Shown here one piece after another: positions 60,461 through 64,000 of a stretch of 64,000 nt of DNA. The notes under the pieces were generated by a model. The model had not been told where the DNA came from and made no database searches. It saw only the letters and a program-made list of their open reading frames with translations. How positions within the stretch are numbered: position 1 is the stretch's first letter; the number at the start of each line of letters is the position of its first letter. The translations under genes and the position numbers were made by a program. Source of the stretch: Oscillospiraceae bacterium (GTDB taxonomy: Bacteria > Bacillota > Clostridia > Oscillospirales > Ruminococcaceae); the NCBI GenBank assembly GCA_017472965.1, contig JAFUNR010000036.1, positions 1 through 64,000 of the forward strand. Direction: 5' to 3'.

Positions 60461-62571
60461 AGCTCATGCTCCGTGCGCAGCAGTACCTCAGCCTGCATAT
60501 TGGGAGAAAGCGTCACAAAGTAATCGCTGTAGCCGCCGATGCGCACCACCAGATCGCGGTAATTTTCCGGCTCTGCCTGCGCACGCAGCAGGGTGTCGCG
60601 ATCCACCACATTGATCTGCAGCTCAAAGCCGCCGCGGGCAAGATAGGTACGCACCAGCCCCAGCATCTTTTGACCCGATTCCTCGGTGAAGGCCTTTTTG
60701 CTGAACTTCATGTTTACCGCCACGCCGCCGATCAGCTCCTTGTGCGACCACTTGGTGCTGGAAAGAATGGACGCAGTAGGGCCGTTGGCTTCGCGCCCCT
60801 GGCACGGGCCGGAGCCGTCGCCGAGCGGGAAACCGGCGCAGCGGCCGTCGGGACTGGCGCCGGTCTCGCTGCCGAAGCGCTCGTGCATCACCCAGCAGAA
60901 TACGCTGGGGATCAGCCTGGCATTGGGCAGAACGGGGGTGTACTTGCGGCATTCCTCCACAATATGAGTGACGATGCGATCAAAATAGCAGTCGATTTCA
61001 TCCACATCATTGCCGTATTTGGGCACACCGTTCAGAATTTTCAGCCGCAGCTTTTCATAGCCGACATAATCTGCGGCCAGCGCAGCATTCAGTTCGGCAA
61101 AGGTAAGCTCTTTTTTGTCAAAAATCAGTGTTTTGATAGCATACAGCGCATCAACCAGATTGGCCATGCCCACAAAGCTGGGCATGATCCAGTTGTAGCG
61201 GGCGCCGCCCTGCTCGATGTCGGTGCCGTTTTCGATGCAATCCCGCACAAAGCAGGAGAGCAGCGGCTTGATGGATCCGGTGGTGCGCTTGATGCGGTCA
61301 CCGTTTTCCTTCTCAAAATTGGCAAGGATGTGGGCATCCAGCTCGGTCAGAACGGCGGCGTACAGCTCGTCAAAACTGTCGAATGTCTCTTTCTTTGCAA
61401 GGCAGTCCAGCAGCAGCTGGATCATGTTGGTGTAGGGGCTTGCCACCCACACGTTGGAGGAGGCTGCCGGCGTGATCTCCACACAGGTGCTGTGGATGTA
61501 CTCGCTGGCTTCATCGGCGGGCAGACCGTAGCTCATCAGGCCTTCAGTGATGACATCATCGTTGAAGATGGCGGGATGGGAATATCCCTTGGCCAGCAGA
61601 GCGCAGGCCTCCTGAATAAAGCGGTCCGGTGTGTTTTTGTTGACGCACAGGCCCACGGCGGGATATACCAGACGCACATCGTCCACCACCTGCATACCCA
61701 TGGAGGTCAGGTCATTGGCGACCGGTGTGCCGTCCGCCAGATGACCGCCCACCATATAGCCGCTGGAAAGCCCGTGGTGCACACGGTTGTTGATCTGGAT
61801 GGCCAGACAATCCAGCAGCAGCTGGGCGCGCTCTCTGGTCAGCGTGCCGTCGGCGATATCCTTCTCATAGTACTTCAGCAGATAGCGGTCGGGGTGGCCC
61901 AGCTGGAATTGCTGGCAGCCAAAGAAACGGTAGGGGTCGATGGAAACGCACAGCGTCAGGAAGTGAACCGACTGTACCGCCTCCCAGAAGCTTGCGGCGG
62001 GGCGGCGGGGCACATTGCCGCAGATCACAGCCAGCTGCTCCAGTTCGGCCTTGCGCACGGGGTCGGCGCAGGCTGCGGCCTGCTGCTTGGCCAGTGCGGC
62101 ATAGCGGTCGGCGAAAGCGGCGATGGTCCCCAGTGCGGCCTTGCTGCAGCGGTAAAACTGCACCTTGTTTTCATCGGTTTCGGCGGCAAGCTTTGCGTCG
62201 ATGCGGGCAGCAATACCCTCCAGACCTTCATTCAGCAGCAGCTCGTAATCGATGGCCATGTGGGAATCCTGTCCGAAGATGGGTACCACCTTTTCGGCGC
62301 AGCTTTCGCGCAGCTGCTGCCATTCGGCGGCCTGCTCCCCGTTCAGCGGGGTGCAGGCCTTGCCCACGATCAGCTCGCCGTCATCAATGACCGGCGTGCC
62401 GTTGGCAAAGGCGTATTCGTATGCTTCAGCGTAGCGCTCCTCCAGCGTTCCGCAGCCCTCATTGGCGGCAAAGCGGCGGAAGAAATACAGATAGAATTCG
62501 CTGTAACCGATCACGGGATCCAGCGCCGCGGCGCGCAGCTTTTCAATGCGCTGTTTATCGGCAGTATTCAT
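60457..62571 (-). CDS. glycyl radical enzyme of unassigned type (eliminase-like)
   Basis: 704 residues, shorter than PFL or choline lyase. The thiyl-radical loop is IHSTCVEITPAASS with Cys363 and base Glu365 (C-x-E, as in glycerol/propanediol dehydratases and related eliminases; not the Cys-Cys of PFL). The radical site is RIGGYSDYF with Gly680. The residue before the Cys is Thr where dehydratases and CutC have Gly (GCVE). It acts anaerobically in the cytoplasm after activation by the overlapping activase gene. No microcompartment genes are nearby. It follows a beta-propeller glycosidase by 35 bp, so a sugar-derived substrate is the best guess. The usual PFL label would be wrong. Confidence 0.9.
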   Translation of the reverse strand: MNTADKQRIEKLRAAALDPVIGYSEFYLYFFRRFAANEGCGTLEERYAEAYEYAFANGTPVIDDGELIVGKACTPLNGEQAAEWQQLRESCAEKVVPIFGQDSHMAIDYELLLNEGLEGIAARIDAKLAAETDENKVQFYRCSKAALGTIAAFADRYAALAKQQAAACADPVRKAELEQLAVICGNVPRRPAASFWEAVQSVHFLTLCVSIDPYRFFGCQQFQLGHPDRYLLKYYEKDIADGTLTRERAQLLLDCLAIQINNRVHHGLSSGYMVGGHLADGTPVANDLTSMGMQVVDDVRLVYPAVGLCVNKNTPDRFIQEACALLAKGYSHPAIFNDDVITEGLMSYGLPADEASEYIHSTCVEITPAASSNVWVASPYTNMIQLLLDCLAKKETFDSFDELYAAVLTELDAHILANFEKENGDRIKRTTGSIKPLLSCFVRDCIENGTDIEQGGARYNWIMPSFVGMANLVDALYAIKTLIFDKKELTFAELNAALAADYVGYEKLRLKILNGVPKYGNDVDEIDCYFDRIVTHIVEECRKYTPVLPNARLIPSVFCWVMHERFGSETGASPDGRCAGFPLGDGSGPCQGREANGPTASILSSTKWSHKELIGGVAVNMKFSKKAFTEESGQKMLGLVRTYLARGGFELQINVVDRDTLLRAQAEPENYRDLVVRIGGYSDYFVTLSPNMQAEVLLRTEHEL

Positions 62572-62606
62572 GGCTTTCCTCCATCAAAAGACGGTATTTG
62601 GTCAAA

Positions 62607-63614
62607 TCAAAGAGCATCCCAAGGCTTGCTTGCGGCCACGGTGATGGTGCGGCGTTCGCCCATGGGGGCATTTTCGTCGGCGCAGACACAGCAGTAGTAA
62701 TGATACAGCACGCCCTTGTACCACAGAATGGCGGGCTTGTGGGCGTAACGGTCATCAATGCTGCCGGGCTCGCCGGGTACGATCTGCGGCTCCGCTGCTT
62801 TTTCCCAATGGATCAGATCACGGGAGAAGGCGATGCCGTCACAGGCTTTTTTGCCGTTGTAGCCATAGTAATACATCACCCAGCAGCTGTCCTTCAGGCT
62901 GTAAACCACCCACGGATCGCTGGCGAAGATCTCATCCCAGCTGCCGGAGGGACCGACGGGCAGGGCGGGCTGATCCGGCAGGCGGGTAAAGTGCAGAGGA
63001 TCGTCGCCCACGCAGATGCCGGTCTGCTCCTTCCAGCCCCCATAGGTCTTATCCTTGGCATTATAGAAAAGATAGTATTTGCCGCCGCACTCCACCGTGC
63101 AGTTTTTGTAAAGGCCGCCGTGATCCCAGGCTTCTTCTTCCGGTGCGGTCAGGATCGGCTCAGGCAGACGGTGCCACTCGCTCAGATCCTCTTTGTCGCA
63201 CCAGGCGATGCCGATGGCGGCGGCTCCCTCTTCGTAGCCCTCACCGGGGTAGGAGTGGTAGTAAAGCCAGTATTTGCCATCCCACTTTTTCAGGGTACGG
63301 GTGGCAAACAGCTCCTGTGTGCTCAGCATCCACACACCGGCGGCATTGGCGGTATCCCAGCCGTTGCCCTCGCCGCGCTGCAGGATCATGCACACATCTT
63401 CAAAGGGCCCCTCGGGAGTATCCGCGCAGGCCAGTGCGGTCTGGTAGCCGTGGCCGTCAAAGCCCACATGCATCATCCAGAATTTGTCGTTGTGATAAAA
63501 AACGAAAGGCACATCGGTGGAGATCTCATCGTAAGCGCCTTTTTGGCGGGAGGGCTCGATCACCGGTCGTCCCAGCTTGTAAGGGGCGGAATAGCTTCCC
63601 AGGGCAGGTATCAT
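62607..63614 (-). CDS. five-bladed beta-propeller glycosidase (GH43/GH117-like)
   Basis: 335 residues, no signal peptide. Repeated blades carry aromatic F-W-M/Y-Y strands: DVPFVFYHNDKFWMMHVGFDG, WDGKYWLYYHSYPG, GGKYYLFYNAKDK, FASDPWVVYSLKDSCWVMYYYG and YAHKPAILWYKGVLYHYYC. Acidic residues in STDVP, HGG and ASDPW positions fit the clan GH-F/GH-J catalytic pattern, but the exact family cannot be set by eye. First gene of the operon with the glycyl radical enzyme and its activase; a strong promoter lies upstream. It probably releases the sugar that the radical enzyme or twin glycosidases handle. Confidence 0.8.
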   Translation of the reverse strand: MIPALGSYSAPYKLGRPVIEPSRQKGAYDEISTDVPFVFYHNDKFWMMHVGFDGHGYQTALACADTPEGPFEDVCMILQRGEGNGWDTANAAGVWMLSTQELFATRTLKKWDGKYWLYYHSYPGEGYEEGAAAIGIAWCDKEDLSEWHRLPEPILTAPEEEAWDHGGLYKNCTVECGGKYYLFYNAKDKTYGGWKEQTGICVGDDPLHFTRLPDQPALPVGPSGSWDEIFASDPWVVYSLKDSCWVMYYYGYNGKKACDGIAFSRDLIHWEKAAEPQIVPGEPGSIDDRYAHKPAILWYKGVLYHYYCCVCADENAPMGERRTITVAASKPWDAL

Positions 63615-63680
63615 AGTTCAAAGCTCCTTATTGTTTAATTTATTATATATAAATATAAAGGGAGAGACTTTCCTGCCCCC

Positions 63681-63709
63681 ATTGTAACAGATGTTTGTAT
63701 CGTTGACAA
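63681..63709 (-). promoter_or_regulatory. promoter of the glycosidase/glycyl radical operon
   Basis: Minus strand: TTGTCA (63704-63709) and TACAAT (63681-63686), 17-bp spacing. Confidence 0.75.
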
Positions 63710-63714
63710 GCCAC

Positions 63715-63762
63715 AAAATAAAAAAGTCCCGCCGCTGCAATGACCGTACAGGCGGCGGGGGG
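63715..63762 (-). terminator. orphan minus-strand terminator
   Basis: CCCGCCGC pairs with the complementary GGCGGCGGG across 63728-63760 and is followed on the minus strand by TTTTTTATTTT. It lies directly upstream of the minus promoter at 63681-63709. Confidence 0.55.
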
Positions 63763-63876
63763 AGAATGGGCAGCCGGGAATGCATTTTTATTGTAATCAA
63801 AGAAATAAAAATTTTCTGTCGAAATATGCTCACAAAAGTTGTGAGAAAAATTTATAATAAATTTTGCACAAAATAG

Positions 63877-63905
63877 TTGACAAACTGTTGAAAATGATTT
63901 ATATT
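63877..63905 (+). promoter_or_regulatory. promoter of the gene at the right edge
   Basis: TTGACA (63877-63882) and TATATT (63900-63905) with 17-bp spacing. Confidence 0.65.
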
Positions 63906-63966
63906 ATAGACAAGAAAGGAGGAACACAAAAGAAAAAACAGCTTCCAGCGAAAGGGGAATCGATGC

Positions 63967-64000
63967 ATGAAGGTAACCATGACAGGACGAAGAGTCACCC
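63967..64000 (+). CDS. hpf: probable ribosome hibernation promoting factor (5' end only)
   Basis: Only 11 codons are in the window: MKVTMTGRRVT. This matches the N-terminus usual for long-form Hpf in Clostridia, which dimerises 70S ribosomes in stationary phase. AAAGGGG lies 8 nt upstream of the ATG. Another ATG 4 bp upstream opens a different frame and is not chosen. The call rests on 11 residues and is tentative. Confidence 0.5.
   Translation, partial: MKVTMTGRRVT

Larger units (their letters stand above)
63615..63966. other. 352-bp intergenic region with divergent promoters and a lone terminator
   Basis: Holds the minus promoter of the glycosidase operon, a minus-oriented terminator with no visible gene to end, and the plus promoter of the gene at the right edge. 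An AAAGGAGG at about 63915 has no start codon behind it. Confidence 0.6.

Noticed and set aside
60457..62571. Pyruvate formate-lyase
   Set aside because: The adjacent Cys-Cys pair of PFL is missing; a single Cys followed by x-Glu (TCVEI) marks an eliminase-type glycyl radical enzyme.
63963..64000. Alternative start ATG at 63963 for the right-edge gene
   Set aside because: It gives a frame (MHEGNHDRT) with no recognisable family start, while the ATG at 63967 gives an Hpf-like start with better ribosome-site spacing.

Overview
The window looks like the chromosome of a GC-rich gut member of the class Clostridia, most likely in or near the Oscillospiraceae/Ruminococcaceae (Gemmiger, Subdoligranulum or Faecalibacterium-like). 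I infer this from strong AGGAGG ribosome sites, sigma-A type promoters, the paired glgC/glgD arrangement, the YceD-rpmF pair, SpoIVA (a spore-coat ATPase found only in endospore-forming lineages), glycyl-radical chemistry and many intracellular glycosidases. Species cannot be fixed from sequence reading alone. Nearly all of the DNA is coding, and most of the long open frames antisense to genes are compositional shadows.

Layout. 1-3844 (minus): two tandem Gfo/Idh/MocA oxidoreductases and two TIM-barrel sugar isomerases/epimerases, divergent from an AraC regulator. 5023-6730: an S4 RNA-binding protein and a DUF348-G5-3D cell-wall protein. 7061-13088: the glycogen operon glgB-glgC-glgD-glgA; its GlgB carries a lysine-rich repeated tail. 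13239-13515: tRNA-Trp, tRNA-Asp and tRNA-Thr. 13649-15428: a nucleotidyltransferase, a GNAT protein and an unknown. 15514-19751 (minus): a two-gene FtsX-type ABC transporter preceded by five TTTAAG-like repeats at about 11-bp spacing, which look like an operator for an OmpR-family response regulator.

19939-32434 holds a nonulosonic (legionaminic-type) acid pathway. legB is divergent from a long operon encoding an N-acetyl-sugar amidotransferase, LegC, a PtmE-like CBS-nucleotidyltransferase, LegI, LegG, two Gfo/Idh proteins and LegF, followed by an FkbH-like protein, a stand-alone acyl carrier protein and an SDR. No LegH-type acetyltransferase is visible. The FkbH-ACP module may therefore add a non-acetyl acyl group, perhaps glyceryl, to the sugar. 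An AraC regulator closes the run.

33547-40151: a FocA/NirC channel, a GNAT protein, a GH78 alpha-L-rhamnosidase, a heparinase II/III-like protein and a convergent AraC regulator. 40471-54727 is mainly housekeeping: a P-loop kinase, a polysaccharide deacetylase, MtaB, a D-Ala-D-Ala carboxypeptidase, Pgi, YceD/L32, a DUF512 radical SAM protein, Der, UppP, SpoIVA, a PHP phosphoesterase and an XRE-TPR regulator. 54790-55620 is a scar-like, AT-rich stretch: one unknown small gene flanked by perfect 17-bp inverted repeats next to a tRNA-Gln/His/Arg cluster.

56146-63614 (minus) is a carbohydrate locus. A beta-propeller glycosidase, an unassigned C-x-E type glycyl radical enzyme and its activase form one operon. 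Two paralogous putative clan GH-A glycosidases follow, each with an almost identical promoter and a palindrome overlapping its predicted start of transcription. The right edge cuts a gene that starts like the hibernation factor hpf. The most novel candidates are the FkbH-ACP nonulosonate module and the glycyl-radical/twin-glycosidase locus.
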